From contig JAAFYY010000001.1 in NCBI GenBank assembly GCA_014284505.1, forward strand, positions 6,683,845 to 6,747,844: a DNA stretch of 64,000 bases, read 5' to 3'. Under the pieces are notes generated by a model. It ran no database searches, was not told the origin of the DNA, and saw only the letters and a program-made list of their open reading frames with translations. Every line of letters begins with the position of its first letter. The first letter of the stretch is position 1. This document shows, piece by piece, positions 11,273 through 23,012 of the stretch. The translations under genes and the position numbers were made by a program. The stretch is from Streptacidiphilus sp. 4-A2. GTDB taxonomy: Bacteria > Actinomycetota > Actinomycetes > Streptomycetales > Streptomycetaceae.

Positions 11273-11407
11273 CCCGCGCCGGCTGACAGCGGCCCGGCTG
11301 TCGCCGGACAAGGGTCCGCGCATGCGCGGCAGGTCGTGCCGATGTACCGCGGGCGCGGAGCCCGGGCCAGGGGCAGACTGGGGAAAAACCCGAGGAGGTC
11401 GATCCCC

Positions 11408-11818
11408 ATGACGGACAAGGCGCCCCCGCCGCCCCAGGTCTGGCCCACGCTCCGCGCCCGCGACGCCCGGGCCCTGATCCGCTTCCTGGTGGACGCCTTC
11501 GGCTTCGAGGAGACCGTGGTCTACGGCGAGGGCGACCGGGTCGACCACGCGGAGCTGGCCTGGCCGCCCGGCGGCGGAGTGATGCTCGGCTCGGTCCGCG
11601 AGGGCGACGCCACCGGGGTCGCCGCCCCGGGGGCCTTCAGCGCCTATGTGGTCACCGGCGAGGCCGACGCCCTGTGCGCCAGGGCCCGCGCGGCCGGGGC
11701 GGCCATCACCGCCGAGCCGCACGACACCGACTACGGCTCCCGCGACTTCGCCGCCCGCGACCCCGAGGGCAACCGCTGGTCCTTCGGCAGCTACCCCGGC
11801 GCGCCCCGCAGCGGCTGA
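11408..11818 (+). CDS. VOC (glyoxalase/bleomycin-resistance) family protein
   Basis: Small beta-alpha-beta-beta-beta fold protein of the vicinal oxygen chelate superfamily, close to the Streptomyces PhnB-like group. WPTLRARDARALIRFLVDAF starts the first module, and DYGSRDFAARDPEGNRWSFG ends the second with the usual DPEGN motif. 136 residues. ATG 11408 follows GAGGAGG. Substrate unknown. Confidence 0.8.
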   Translation: MTDKAPPPPQVWPTLRARDARALIRFLVDAFGFEETVVYGEGDRVDHAELAWPPGGGVMLGSVREGDATGVAAPGAFSAYVVTGEADALCARARAAGAAITAEPHDTDYGSRDFAARDPEGNRWSFGSYPGAPRSG

Positions 11819-11819
11819 G

Positions 11820-11955
11820 CACGGAAGCAGCCGGGCACGGAAGCAGCCGGGCAGGCCCGTGAGCGACCGGCAGCATGACCGGCCGCAATGACCGAACACC
11901 GTGACGGGCCGCAATGGCCGACCTCGATGACCGGCCGTAATGACCGGCCACAATG
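11820..11955. repeat. Two sets of short direct repeats
   Basis: A 16-nt unit ACGGAAGCAGCCGGGC occurs twice in tandem (11821-11852). It is followed by four degenerate copies of ATGACCGGCCGCA (near 11875, 11902, 11927 and 11940). No gene is seen here. Confidence 0.7.
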
Positions 11956-11993
11956 CGAAAGGGTGCCTCCCAGACCTGGGAGGCACCCTTTCG
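11956..11993. terminator. Strong terminator hairpin
   Basis: A perfect 17-bp stem (CGAAAGGGTGCCTCCCA and its complement) with a GACC loop. It marks the end of the conserved left-hand block. Confidence 0.9.
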
Positions 11994-12261
11994 GTGCTGT
12001 GGGTAGTTCACATAACGCTCTGAGCTGGCCGTTCGGACAGTATGTAGTGGGCTGCTGCACAACCTAAGCGCACCCCTCAGCACAGCGAATTGTCCGTTTC
12101 GCTACAGCGATCCTGCGAGGGATCGCCCTCGCCCCCATTCGGCTCTCGTCCGTGGAGAGGATCGCAGCAGGCACGGTACTGGGAGAAGGAGCCGAGCCGG
12201 GGGGCGTATCTGGGGGGATGGGCTGTCGGTTAGTCTCGTGGGCGGTGAGCGGGGAGGGGAC
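11994..12261 (+). other. Non-coding stretch before the helicase gene
   Basis: No gene, tRNA or convincing repeat is seen. The last 60 bases are G-rich and end in GGGGAGGGGAC, a Shine-Dalgarno for ATG 12262. A promoter is expected but no clear pair of boxes stands out. Confidence 0.4.
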
Positions 12262-15200
12262 ATGTCACGGGAGCGGCAGCGTCGGGCGCGGGTCGTGGAC
12301 TACTGGCATGCGGTGGAGATGTTCAGCCCGCAGCAGATCCCCGCTGTGGCGCCGCGCAAGCGGGTGTACGAGGCGAGGTCGGATCGGCCGCTGCCGTGGG
12401 AGGAGGGGCACCCGCTGCGAAGGGTGCGCCTGGACCCGGGGTACGTGTGGCAGCACGTGGTGTACGGCGGGGTGTACGAGTTCGCCAAGGTCCGCGACGT
12501 GCTGGTGGGGGTCTTCGGCAAGGACGACGAGGACCATGACGGTCGGATGGACGGGCAGAGCGCGCTGTACGCGTTGACCGTCAACCAGGACGGTCGGCTG
12601 CTGCTCGACTCGCCGGTGTTCGGGACCTGTCCGTGGGCGACGGGCCGGGTGCTCAGGCCGGGCCCGGCACGGGCCGGGTGGCTGGACGGCTTCGAGGGTG
12701 AGGCCGAGGCTTGGCGCAAGAGGTCCGCGGAACTGGGTGAGGAACTGGACCCGGACGACCCTGAACCTGTTCTTCAGAGGTTGTTCGTGCAGGAGGCCGC
12801 TGACGAGACCCCGAGTCGGAAGCCGACCCGGACGGGCAGGGCAGCGCAAGGGGGGCGGGGGCGGACGAGGACATCGATCCGCTGCTCGGGCGCGGGCGTA
12901 TCCGTTGCCCGGACCTGGAACGGTTCACGGCCGAACTGGCCGGCGCGTGGGGTGTCGCGGCTGTGCTGGCTCCGCGGCAGATCCGGATCCGCAGCATAGC
13001 GGTGCGGGAGGACCGTGCGGACGAGGCGGATCAGCAGGACTTCCTCAACAGCTTCATCGCCGCCGACCTGCGGCTTGTCGCGGCGCAGCTCAAGCGCGAG
13101 GACCCGGGACCCGCCCTTGCCTCCTATCTTGCCGAGGGCGAGCAGATCGACGTGTCCAGCCGGGTCGACCTGCGCGCCGCACCCGCCGTCAGCGTGGCAC
13201 TGGCGGCATCGGCGGCCACCCCTGCGGGGCGATGGCCCACTCGGGCGGAACCCACTGGTGCTGAGCCAGCAGGTGGCCGTCAACGCCACGCAGCACGAGC
13301 TCGCGGACGCGGCGGGCTTGTTCGCGGTGAACGGACCGCCGGGGACGGGGAAGACCACGGCGCTGCGCGACGACTTCGCCGCGGTCGTCGTGGAGCGTGC
13401 CCGGCGGCTGGCCGTACTGCAGTTGCCGTCAAAGGCGTTCACTGCGGACAAGGTCGACAGCTTCAGCTGGAAGAGTGCCGAGTACACCCGCACCGTGCGC
13501 CCCCTCAAGCCCGAGTACACCGGGTTCGAGATGGTCCTCGCCTCGGCGAACAACGGAGCCGTGGAGAACATCTCCACGCAGATCCCGGCCCGCGCCGCCC
13601 TCGGCAGCATGTGGCGCGATGACGCCGACTACTTCGCCGAGCAGGCCACCCGCCTACTCAAGGGCGTCCCCGCGTGGGGTGCTGTGGCGGCGCGGCTTGG
13701 CAGCAAGAAGAACCGCATCGAGTTCGTCAACCGCTTCTGGCACGGCAAGGAGAAGCCCAGCGACACCGCCGCCGCCCCGTCCCCCGCACGCGGTCCTCCG
13801 AGTCGGAGCGCTGGGTCGACACCGGGCAGGGCCTGTCTCATCTGCTCGGGCAGTGGGCTGCGACACCGCAGACCGGAGTGTGGAGTGCCGCCCGGAGGGA
13901 GTTCCAGCAGGCACTGGACCGGGTCGAGGAGCTCCAGCAACAGCGTGAAGCCGCAGCGGGAGCCCTCGGCGCGGTCCCCGGGGCCCGCAGTACGGTTTCC
14001 ACAGCGCGTGAGCGCGTCCTGGGCGCCGACGAGCAGGCCGCGCTCACGGCGATCCGGAAAGCGCTGGCCGCCAGCAGGGTTGGCACGGCCGAGGACGCGC
14101 AGCGCAGCGCCGAGGAGAAGCTGGACCGGCACCAGGAACGGCGTCCCGGATTCGCCGTCAGCCTCTTCACCGCCGGACGGGCAGCCCGCGAGTGGTACGA
14201 CGAGGACAGGCAGCTGGCCGACCGGGTCCAACAGGCCCGAGCCGTGACAGCGAGCCAGCAGCATGCCGCCGCCGGCGCCGATGCTGCTTTCGCCGACGCC
14301 GGACGCACGGCCGCTGCGGCACGAGCCGAGCTAACCCGCGCCGAGGGCCACCTGGCGGCCCTGGAGGAGCTGGGCGCCGAGGCCCGGATCCGCTGGGGCG
14401 ATCACGTTCCGGACGATGCCTGGTCGACCGATGAGGAACGGCGCGAACGGGCCGCTCCCTGGTCGGACCCCGAGCTCTGCCAGGCTCGTAGCGAGCTGTT
14501 CCTGGCCGCGCTGGACCTGCACCACGCGTTCGCCCGATGCACAGCCCGTACCTTGCGGCAGAACCTGATCGCCGCCATGGACGTGGTCACCGGGGCCGTC
14601 CCGCCGACGGTGCCGTCGGCGGCGCGGCAGGCGGCCTGGCAGAGCCTGTTCCTGGTCGTCCCGGTGGTGTCGACGACGTTCGCCTCCCTGGACCGGGTCT
14701 TCGCCGGCCTCGGCCCGCAGACGCTGGGGTGGCTGTTCATCGACGAGGCCGGTCAGGCCGCACCGCAGATGGCGGTCGGCGCCCTGTGGCGGTCCCAGCG
14801 AGCCGTGGTCGTCGGCGATCCCCTCCAACTCGAACCTGTGGTGATCCTCCCTTTCACCGCCCAGCAGGCCCTGCGCCGCGACTTCGACGTCAGCGAGGAC
14901 TGGCTCCCGTCCCGCACCTCCACTCAACAGCTCGCCGACCGCCACAACCGCTACGGCACCGAGCTGGAGGCGGAACTGCCCGAGGGCCCCGGCAGTGTGT
15001 GGGTCGGTGCACCGCTGCGCGTGCACCGGCGGTGCGAGAACCGATGTTCACCATCAGCAACACCATCGCCTACGACGGGCTCATGGTCTACGGCACCGCC
15101 TACGACGACGACAGCCCGTATCCACCGGCCAGCTCCTGGGTCGATGTCGCCTCGACCGTGGCCGAGGGCCACTGGATTCCCGCAGAAGGCCGCGCCCTGC

Positions 15201-15601
15201 TCCAGGTCCTGCGGAAGATCGCCGCTACACCCGGCATCGAGATCGACCGCGACGTCTTCGTCATCTCCCCCTTCCGCGACGTGGTCAACGGCGCGAAGGA
15301 GATCACCAAGGGGCTCATCGACCCCGCCCGCGTCGGTACTGTTCACACCGCTCAGGGCAAGGAGGCCGACATCGTCATCCTGGTCCTGGGCACCGACCCG
15401 GCGAAACCCGGAGCCCGAGGTTGGGCCGCCAAGCGGCCCAACCTGCTGAACGTCGCGGTCTCCCGCGCCAAGCGCCGCCTCTTCGTCATCGGCAACCGCA
15501 CCCTGTGGCACGAACAGCGCTTCTACTCCACCCTCGCCGACCGACTCCCCTCCCACGCCTGGCACGACACCCCAGCACCCGCCGATGGAGCGGCAGGCTG
15601 A
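12262..15601 (+). CDS. Large SF1 (AAA_11/AAA_12, Upf1-like) helicase
   Basis: Nucleic-acid-dependent ATPase of about 1,110 residues after repair. The N-terminal part (about 330 residues) has no motif I can name. Walker A is VNGPPGTGKTTALRDD (near 13325). A long coiled-coil insertion follows (near 13900-14400, Arg/Ala/Glu-rich). Motif II is LFIDEAGQAAPQ (near 14735), motif III VVVGDPLQLEPVV. The C-terminal helicase half has VGTVHTAQGKEADIVILVLG and NVAVSRAKRRLFVIGNR. Frame changes near 12855, 13225, 13795 and 15040. Helicases of this shape occur in several defence systems, but also in RNA metabolism. It converges with the membrane/small protein pair. Confidence 0.8.
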
Positions 15602-15614
15602 CCGGCCCGCGCCG

Positions 15615-16003
15615 TCAGGTGGGCCAGGCGGCGATCAAGGCCGCCACCGAGGTGGCCAGAGCGACGATCTCCTGTGCACCTCCGCACAGTTGGGCCACCT
15701 TCTTGATCGCGGTGCCAGCGGTGGCCCGCCCTTCCGGACGGTTCAGATCCTGTTCTGCCGCAAGGTCGAGGCAGAAGGTCGCCTGATCTGCTTGTGGCAG
15801 CTGTCCGTGCTGCGCCGCGAGCAGGGATCGCAGCGTCGAGAGGTTCTCGGTCACCGCGCGCAGCAGCTGGGCGTCGGGGGCGTGCCGCCCTGGCTCTGGA
15901 CTGATCCCATGGCGTGCGGCTGGTTCTGGACGTTGGACATGGAGCCGCTGTTCTGGACTCCGTCTCCGGATACCTGGTCGCGGCGCTTCCAGATGGACAT
16001 CAT
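15615..16003 (-). CDS. Small protein with VQNQP motif, partner of the membrane protein
   Basis: About 129 residues after one indel near 15850. The N-terminus contains GSMSNVQNQPHAMGSVQSQG, which closely repeats the last residues of the upstream membrane protein. The rest is helical (LSTLRSLLAAQHGQLPQADQ) and ends in a hydrophobic stretch (AQEIVALATSVAALIAAW) that could be a membrane or helix-bundle segment. ATG 16003 overlaps the upstream stop (ATGA), so the two are co-translated. Family not recognised. Confidence 0.6.
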
Positions 16004-17747
16004 GAGCCTCCTGCGCTCTGGGCGGAGCCGACCGCTCCGGGTTGGTTCTGGACGCCGTTCATCTGGCCGGTGTTGACCACGCCGCTGTGGTTCACGATCG
16101 CGTTGTTCAAAACCACCGTCACCTGGTTCTGGTAGTCGCGGATGTCGACGTTGTGGTCGACCAGGAAGTTGTTGACGGAGGCGAAGATGCGGCCCTCCAT
16201 CATGGAGATGTAGCGGCGGGCGTCGTCGTACTGGTGCATGTCGTCCACATGGCGGCGCGAGTAGACCTCCCGCAGGCTGACCACCGGTTGCCCGCGGTCC
16301 TCCTCGGGTCGGCGCAGGCGGCCCGGTCGCGGCCTGATCACATGCCACATCGCCGCGATGCTGTCCGCGCCGGCGAACGCGAAGGCCTCCAGGTGGAAGC
16401 GCCACCCGGTCTTCGCCGCCTGCTTTCGCGCAGCGGCAGCGGCGGGGTGGACCGGGCCGAGGACCTGCGGGCGTATGACGACGCGCAGATGATGGTTCTC
16501 GTAGGCGAACCCGACGAACACGGAGGAGACCAGTTCGCCGTCCCAGGAGACCATACCGGTGCACAGGTACCGGCGGGCGACCTTGGGAGCCCGGTGCGAA
16601 CCGACGGCGTGAACGCCCGCCCGCGCCAGCGTCACCAGCTGCGTCCACTGCTCGGGGTGATGCCCGGCCAGTGGTCGGCCGCGACGGCCACCACGCTGAA
16701 GACGTCCTGCCGGTTGTCGGGGTGGAAGTCGCGGTTGGGAGCCGCAAGGCGGTCGAGGTCGTGCATGACGTGGTCGAGGAGGTCGTCCGGGGTGAACGGC
16801 TTCACCCCGTCGTCCGCGTCCCGGCCGGACAGGATCCTGCTGAAGTCGGTCTTGAGCCAGCTGGGTTCCTCGTCGTCCGCAGTCCGGTGGTCGCGCGGCA
16901 CCGCTGACATGACGTCGATGCCGATGCTCTGCTCGAACCACACCTTGCCCGCACCCAGGAAGTGATAACGCACCGTGCCGGACCGTATCTGCTGTTCGTA
17001 GGGCATCACCGCACTCCCGGCCTGGGAACGGATCCGGGCCACGGTCTCGCGGTCACGCTGTGACTGGCTGCCGTCCAGCGACAGCTCACCACCAGCCTTC
17101 GTCAGTACCTGTCGAAGCAGGCGCTGGCTGGACACCCGGTCGGCGTAGCGGGCCAGCCACGAGCCCATGACGGCGATCAGCAGCCCCCACCCTGACCCAG
17201 TCCACAGCACGTCCACGGTGGCAACAGCGACGGCGGCTGTCGTGAGCAGACGACGGCGGCGGGCGAGCCGCGTGGCCTGGCCGCAGCTCAACGCGACCTC
17301 GGCGAGATCGAAGCCGTGCGACGGGACGAGCCAGCGGCTGCCCAGGACGCGCCTGCGCACCCAGCGGGCATAGTCGGAGCCGATCACCACCGAGTACTGC
17401 TTGTCCGGCTTACGCAGCCGTTCCTCCGCACCGTTGCCGGCCCGCCGCTCCTGAGCCTCCTTACGACGGCGCTGGAGCCACGCGCGAAAGCGCTTGGGCC
17501 GCACCAGCGCGATCAGAGCGTCGACCATCACGGCACGCCGTTCGTCGAACCATGAGCGCCACGGAAACCGCAGGTGCGCCACGGCGCACAGCAACCGGGT
17601 CGCGTCGGACGGCGACATGTCGTCCGCGTCGACAAGCCCGAAGCGCTGGACCGGTATCGCCGGCTCGCCAGCCAAGTTCTTCCGCATGTTGACGTCGTGC
17701 GTGTGCGCGTCGGGCAGCGTGTGCCGAAAACGCGGCCCCAACCCCAT
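16000..17747 (-). CDS. Membrane protein of unknown function with C-terminal NQP motif
   Basis: About 582 residues after one indel near 16640. The N-terminal 150 residues are basic. Two adjacent hydrophobic segments (LLTTAAVAVATVDVLW and GWGLLIAVMGSWLARY) form a probable membrane hairpin. A long cytosolic part follows, then a C-terminus rich in Asn, Val and Gln (VVLNNAIVNHSGVVNTGQM, then NGVQNQPGAVGSAQS). ATG 17747 is chosen for the strong GGGGGGAGGGG Shine-Dalgarno; ATG 17687 is an alternative. It forms an operon with the small protein and faces the helicase gene. Function unknown; a conflict or signalling role is inference. Confidence 0.65.
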
Positions 17748-17984
17748 GGGCGTGCCCCTCCCCCCGTGCCCAGGCGTTGCCAGGGCACGGACCATGCTCC
17801 CCCAGTGGCCGGGAGCTGCCAAGAGCACGAAGAGGGGCAATCCATGCCACACCGCCACCCGATCCCGAGAGGGCAGGATGTGAGCCTCTGCCAGTTTTGT
17901 CTTTGAGACGGGGTCAGGTTGGCTGATCAGTGCCGCGGAGCGAGGTTCCTGGTGGGGCGGAACGCAAACGGCCAGGCCCGGTGA

Positions 17985-18765
17985 TCAGCCCAGGACCAGC
18001 CTGCTCAGTGCCCGGTATGCGGCTCCGACCACACCGGCAGGCTCCCGAGTAGGGCCGCGCGTCGCCGGATAACCGCAATCTGAGCCCCCCCCCGCGAATT
18101 TCGACGTTTTCCTGGACAGCTGATCGTCGTGCTGGCGGTAGCGCAGGGTGGGCGCGTCCACCAGCAGGCCCGGGGCGGCGGCCGAGGCGGCCATGAGCAG
18201 CCCGGTGTCCTCCATCCCCTGGAGCGCGGACCAGCCGCCCAGGGACAGCAGCAGGGAGCGGCGCCACATCACGCCGGCCGGGTGGACCGGGAGGCGGTAG
18301 TGGTTGTCGGTGGTGGCCCAGTTCTCGACCAGGCGGCCGCGGGGGATGGGGCCCGGGGCGATGGGCAGGAGATGGTCGCGCAGGCGGCCGTCGGGAGCAG
18401 GTCGCGGGCGTGGCCGACGGCAAAGCCGGCGTCGGGCGCGTGGGTGAGTGCTGCCGCCAGGATGCTCAGCGCCTGGGGTTCCAGTTCGTCGTCGGCGTCG
18501 GCGCTTTGGACCAGCGATGCCCGGCAGCGTCCCAGGGCGACGTTCCGGCTGACGCCGGGCCCCTCGCGGGTTCCATGGGCGTCGACGGCCAGCCGTGGGT
18601 CATCGATGGCGCCGGCCACGCAGGGCCTCGATCGCCGCGCTGGGGGCCGTCGATCTGGAGCACCCAGCGCCAGTCCTGGTGGGTCTGTGACAGCAGGGAG
18701 GCCCACAGGGCCGGCAGATAGCGGGCGTGCTTCTCGTGTACCGCGGTCAGCACATCCACCTGCAT
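17985..18765 (-). CDS. Family 2 glycosyltransferase
   Basis: GT-A fold enzyme that would add a sugar to a lipid, polysaccharide or protein acceptor. The start MQVDVLTAVHEKHARYLPAL gives the first strand of the nucleotide-binding fold, SLLSQTHQDWRWVLQIDG the usual second helix and strand, and SADADDELEPQ carries the metal-binding D-x-D type motif. RYRQHDDQLSR near the C-terminus is typical of the family. Frame changes near 18625 and 18375; a run of nine C near 18085 may hide a further error. About 260 residues. Confidence 0.75.
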
Positions 18766-18842
18766 GATCGGATGATAGGCCACCCGGACGGGCGCCGAGA
18801 TGGTAGTCAGGTACTCGACAGCCTTCTGGAGGGGAAACACAC

Positions 18843-20090
18843 CATGGACGCCGCCACGGTCTCCGCACGTCTGGCCCAGATCGCCACCACTGACTCCCGT
18901 GCGCTGGACCGGGTATGCGAACAAGTGGCCGCCGCGCTCCTCGAAGCAGGCCAGGTACCCGAGTTCACCCTAGCGTCGGCCGATTTCGACACCGATGCCC
19001 GGCTGATCTGCGCTGACCGCTACTGGCGGCTGCGGTTCCTGGACGAGCCCTCCGTACGCACCGCAGCCGAGTGCGCGACATGGCTGGCCGAGCACGCGGA
19101 CCCGTGCTGCCGCGACGAGATCCTGGAGAAATGGACCCTGGGCTATTCCTTTATCACCAGGGACAGCATGGAGTCCGCCATCGAGCTCGGCAAGGCGACC
19201 GAGGACATCGTCCGCGGCGACGCCCGGGACTGCGACGCCGCCTACTTCGCCGCCCTCTACCACGCCGGCAAGCTGCGGGCCAACCTGTACTTCGACGAGC
19301 TGCGGCAGTTCCTGGAGTCCTCCCTGCTGGCCCTCGCCGCAGGACCGCACCGACAGCGGCCGGTCTTCGTCGCGCTCCAGGCCTTCGCGGCGTTCGGCAG
19401 CCGCAGCATCACCGCTGAGCACGCAGTCGCCCTGCTGGACGAGTCCTGGAACTCCCCAGAGCGCACCCGCCACTCCGTCGACGTCTGCCTCAACGGGATC
19501 GTCTTCGCCTCGCACCACGACTCCCAAGGCGTCCTGCTGCGCGAGCGGGCCGAGGAAGCGGTCGCCCGCTGGCCGCAGGACCACCTGTTCCACTTCCGCC
19601 TAGCCACCGGCCTGCACCTGTGCGGAGCCGAGGACGAGGCGCTGCGCAGCATCGACACCCGTTGCGGCTGCTGCCAGCCACCGGCAGCCGAATCAGCCAC
19701 AAGCTGCTCCAGGAGCAGTACCTCGCCAGGCGCGACGCCATCGTGGAGGGACGGCTTGCCGCCCGGCGCACCGCGGAGCAGCGCCTCGAGTGGGACGAAC
19801 GCGCGCTTGAGCAGCAGCGCCGCTGGCAGCGGCAGGACACGGCCAACGAGGACCTGGAGAGCACCCTGCGCAGCTCCAGCATCCGTGCCGTGGAGCTGGT
19901 CACCTTGTTCACCGCCGCCATCGCCTTCGCCTTCGGGTCCATGCAGATCGGCCTCACCGGCACGATGTCCCTGCACGACCGGATCTGGCTGATCGTCACC
20001 ATGGGCCTGGGCCTCGCCGTCTTCTCCACCCTCATCGTCGGCGGAACCTGGTACATCACCCGGCACAGCTATCGCGGATCCCGGCGCTGA
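18843..20090 (+). CDS. Helical-repeat protein with two C-terminal membrane segments
   Basis: About 415 residues after one indel near 19665. The first 270 residues are all-alpha and look like a TPR/HEAT-type solenoid (repeated Ala/Leu/Glu helices; no exact repeat). A basic coiled coil (RRTAEQRLEWDERALEQQRR) precedes two membrane helices (AVELVTLFTAAIAFAFGSM and IWLIVTMGLGLAVFSTLIVG). A cytosolic sensor anchored by its C-terminus would fit. ATG 18843 follows GGAGGGG. It shares a 77-nt divergent promoter region with the glycosyltransferase. Family not recognised. Confidence 0.6.
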
Positions 20091-20212
20091 ACCAGCACCC
20101 CCAGCGCAGCCGCGCGGTGCCGGCGGCGTCGGCCAGCGCCGACCCGCGCTCCCACAGAGTGGCTGTTCCGATCTGCACGACCCTCGACTTCCCTGTTCGC
20201 ACCCCCGAGCTA

Positions 20213-21939
20213 AGGGCCTGCAGATGAATTACCCATCTTTTTGTGGCTCGTGACGCATGATGGTGCCATGAGTGTGGCGGAGGGGCTTGAGGCATCGTTG
20301 GCGGTGAAGTTCGGTGCGGTGTTCCCACACCTGAACGAGCGTCAGCGCAGGCTGGTGATGGGGGCGGAGGCACGGGCGATCGGTCACGGCGGGATCAGGC
20401 TGGTGGCCAGGGCGGCCGGGGCGGCGGTGGTCACGGTCGCCCAGGGCGTGCGGGAGTTGGAACGCGGCGAGGAGCCGTTGGACGGAGTGCGCAAGTCCGG
20501 CGGCGGGCGCAAGCGCGCCGCCGCTCTGGATCCGGGACTGCTGCCCGCGCTGCTGGCGCTGGTGGAACCGGACGAGCGCGGGGACCCGATGTCGCCGCTG
20601 CGCTGGACGACCAAGTCCACTCGTGCGCTGGCCACGACACTGACCGGGCAGGGCCACCGGGTGGGTGCCGACACCGTGGGGACCTCCTGCGCGGGGCCGG
20701 CTTCAGTCTGCAGGCGAACACCAAGACCCTGGAGGGCAAACAGCACCCCGACCGCGACGCCCAGTTCTGCTACCTCAACGAGCAGGCCCGCGAGCACCGG
20801 GACGCCGGCGACCCGGTGATCAGCGTGGATGCCAAAAAGCAAGAGCTCGTCAGCGAGTTCAAGAACAGTGGCAGCCAGTGGCGCCCGGTCGGTGAGCCGG
20901 TCCACGTGCTCACCCACGACTTCCCCGACAAGGAACTCGGCAAGGCCGTCCCCTACGGCATCTACGACGTGGCCGCGAACACCGGCTGGGTGAACGTCGG
21001 CACCGACCACGACACCGCCGCGTTCGCCGTCGAGTCGATCCGCCGCTGGTGGAACGCCGTAGGCCGCACCGCCTACCCGCAGTCGCACCGACTGCTGATC
21101 AGCGCAGACGCGGGAGGCTCCAACGGCTACCGCACCCGCGCCTGGAAGAACGAACTTGCCCGGCTGGCAGCCGAGACCGACCTGACGATCACGGTCTGTC
21201 ACCTACCGCCGGGCACATCGAAGTGGAACAAAATAGAGCACCGACTCTTCTCCCACATCACCATGAACTGGCGCGGCAGGCCACTGACCAGCCACGAAGT
21301 CATCGTGCAGAGCATCGCCGCCACCACCACCCGCACCGGCCTCCACGTGGACGCCCAGCTCGACACCGGGCTGTACCCGATCGAGGTGACCGTCAGCGAC
21401 GCCGACATGGCCGCACTACCGATCAGCCGACACCACTTCCACGGGGACTGGAACTACACACTGCACCCACCGCCCACGCAGCCACCAACGCACAAACAGC
21501 CGTACACAACAACCGCGGCCCCGCGGCAACACTGCCCGAGCTCACCGGGCTGACCACCACCGAACTCGACGAACTCATCACCGGCCTGACAGACCTTCGG
21601 CAAACCCACTGGCAGGCCCGCGTGGACAACCGCGCCGCCAATGAACACCTGCCCCCGACCAGGGCGACCATCCCAATTCCTGTTCCCGACCGAGTGGTCG
21701 CCACCCTGCTCCACCTACGCCTGGACCTGACCACACGCGACCTCGCCCAGCTCTACGGGACAAGCAACGCCACCATCCGCAGCGTCCTGCGCCAGACCCG
21801 TCCACTGCTGGAGGAACACGGACACCTCGTCACACCGCCCCCACGCCCCCGCTCCTGCCCGTACACATGCCCAGATACGAGCCCGCAACGACTCCTCAGA
21901 GCAACATCAAAGAGACGAGTTGATTATCTGCAAGCCCTA
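20213..21939. mobile_element. ISAzo13-type insertion sequence
   Basis: A transposase gene is flanked by imperfect terminal inverted repeats: left AAGGGCCTGCAGATGAAT, right (complement) TAGGGCTTGCAGATAAT. About 1.73 kb. I cannot identify a target-site duplication. It sits at the left edge of the riboswitch-rich region. Confidence 0.7.
20268..21883 (+). CDS. ISAzo13 family transposase (frame broken)
   Basis: DDE-type transposase. The N-terminal region (MSVAEGLEASLAVKFGAVFP) is followed by DPMSPLRWTTKSTRALA, DPVISVDAKKQELV (first catalytic Asp), RLLISADAGGSNGYRTRAW (second Asp) and CHLPPGTSKWNKIEHRLFS (catalytic Glu), which are the ISAzo13/Rhodopirellula-type landmarks. A helix-turn-helix-like tail (DLAQLYGTSNATIRSVLRQT) lies in another frame after 21470. 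Frame changes near 20690 and 21470, so the element is probably inactive unless these are errors. The 3' limit is uncertain. Confidence 0.75.
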
Positions 21940-22121
21940 GTGGTCGACGCTGGAAGTCCTTCGGGGGTTGATCAGGCTGCCAGGGCGGTGGAGGACCCGA
22001 CTTCGACAGTTGGCGGGCATACGGTGGGGGCGGATTCGCGGCGTGACCTGCGGCGATGGGCGTGAGTCGGCCTCGGGGCCGTTTGCCCACGGCTCCGTAG
22101 TGTGTTTCCCCAGCTCAGAGG

Positions 22122-23012
22122 CTATTCGGGGGTCTTGAGGGCGCTCATCTTTGGGGGCAGGGACACGCTGCAGTCCTTGAAGAGTTTGGTCTGGGTGTCG
22201 GTGAGGCGGGTGGTCTGCTGGAGGCTGCCGGCCGGGCCGGTGAGGGTGACCTGGTGGATGCGGCCGAGTTCGGCGGCGATCTTGGGCCAGGTCTGCTCGG
22301 TGCGGCGTTCGGCGACGCGGATCAGCAGCAGGGCGAGCCAGCACAGCAGCACGTGGGCCCGTATTCGCTCGTCGAGGCGGTGGTAGACGGGCCGCAGGTC
22401 CAAGGTCGACTTCATCGTGCGGAAGGCGCGTTCGGCTTCCAGCAAGTTCTTGTAGCCGAGCGCGACGTCTTCGGCGGACAGGTCCGGGTCGCTGGTGGCC
22501 AGCAGGTACTTGCCGTCGAGGCGGGCCTCGGCGGTGATCTTTGCAGTGTTGACGGACAGGTGCCCGGTGGCGGGGTGCTGCTTGAGCCAGCGGCCGAGGG
22601 AGGGGTGGTCGCGAAGCGCGCATTCGGCCTTGCGGTGGGGCGCGTCCGAGAGGGCGGCGGGTCGGGTGCCGGTCTTGGTGGCCTTGGCCTTCGCCTTCTT
22701 GGCGTCCGCCGCTCGGGCGGTCTTGATGCGTTCCAGTTCCTCGCGGATGGCGGTGAGTTGGCCTTCGCGTCGGGCTTGGTCGCGTTCGGCTTCGGCGGGG
22801 TTGTGGCAGATGATCCAGCGTCGGCCCTCGTCGCCGTCGAGGCGGACTTCCTTGACGCGCAGGTTGTCGCGGACCTGCTGGTAGCGGCCCTGCCGCGCCA
22901 GGGCCTGGTCAGCGCGGTGGGAGCCTTCGCGCATCTTGACACCGGTGATGTAGTGGCCGCCGGCCCGGCGCAGGTAGGTCTGGTTGGCCTCGGAGGAGAA
23001 CCCGGAGTCGGC
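22122..23012 (-). mobile_element. Truncated IS1634-type element (3' half)
   Basis: Only the C-terminal half of the transposase is left, ending with DTQTKLFKDCSVSLPP. The missing 5' half and the in-frame join to gpmA show a deletion or recombination at the element end. Confidence 0.65.

Noticed and set aside
11994..12261. tRNA gene or attachment site before the helicase
   Set aside because: No T-arm consensus or cloverleaf could be drawn, and no direct repeat pair flanks the accessory block.
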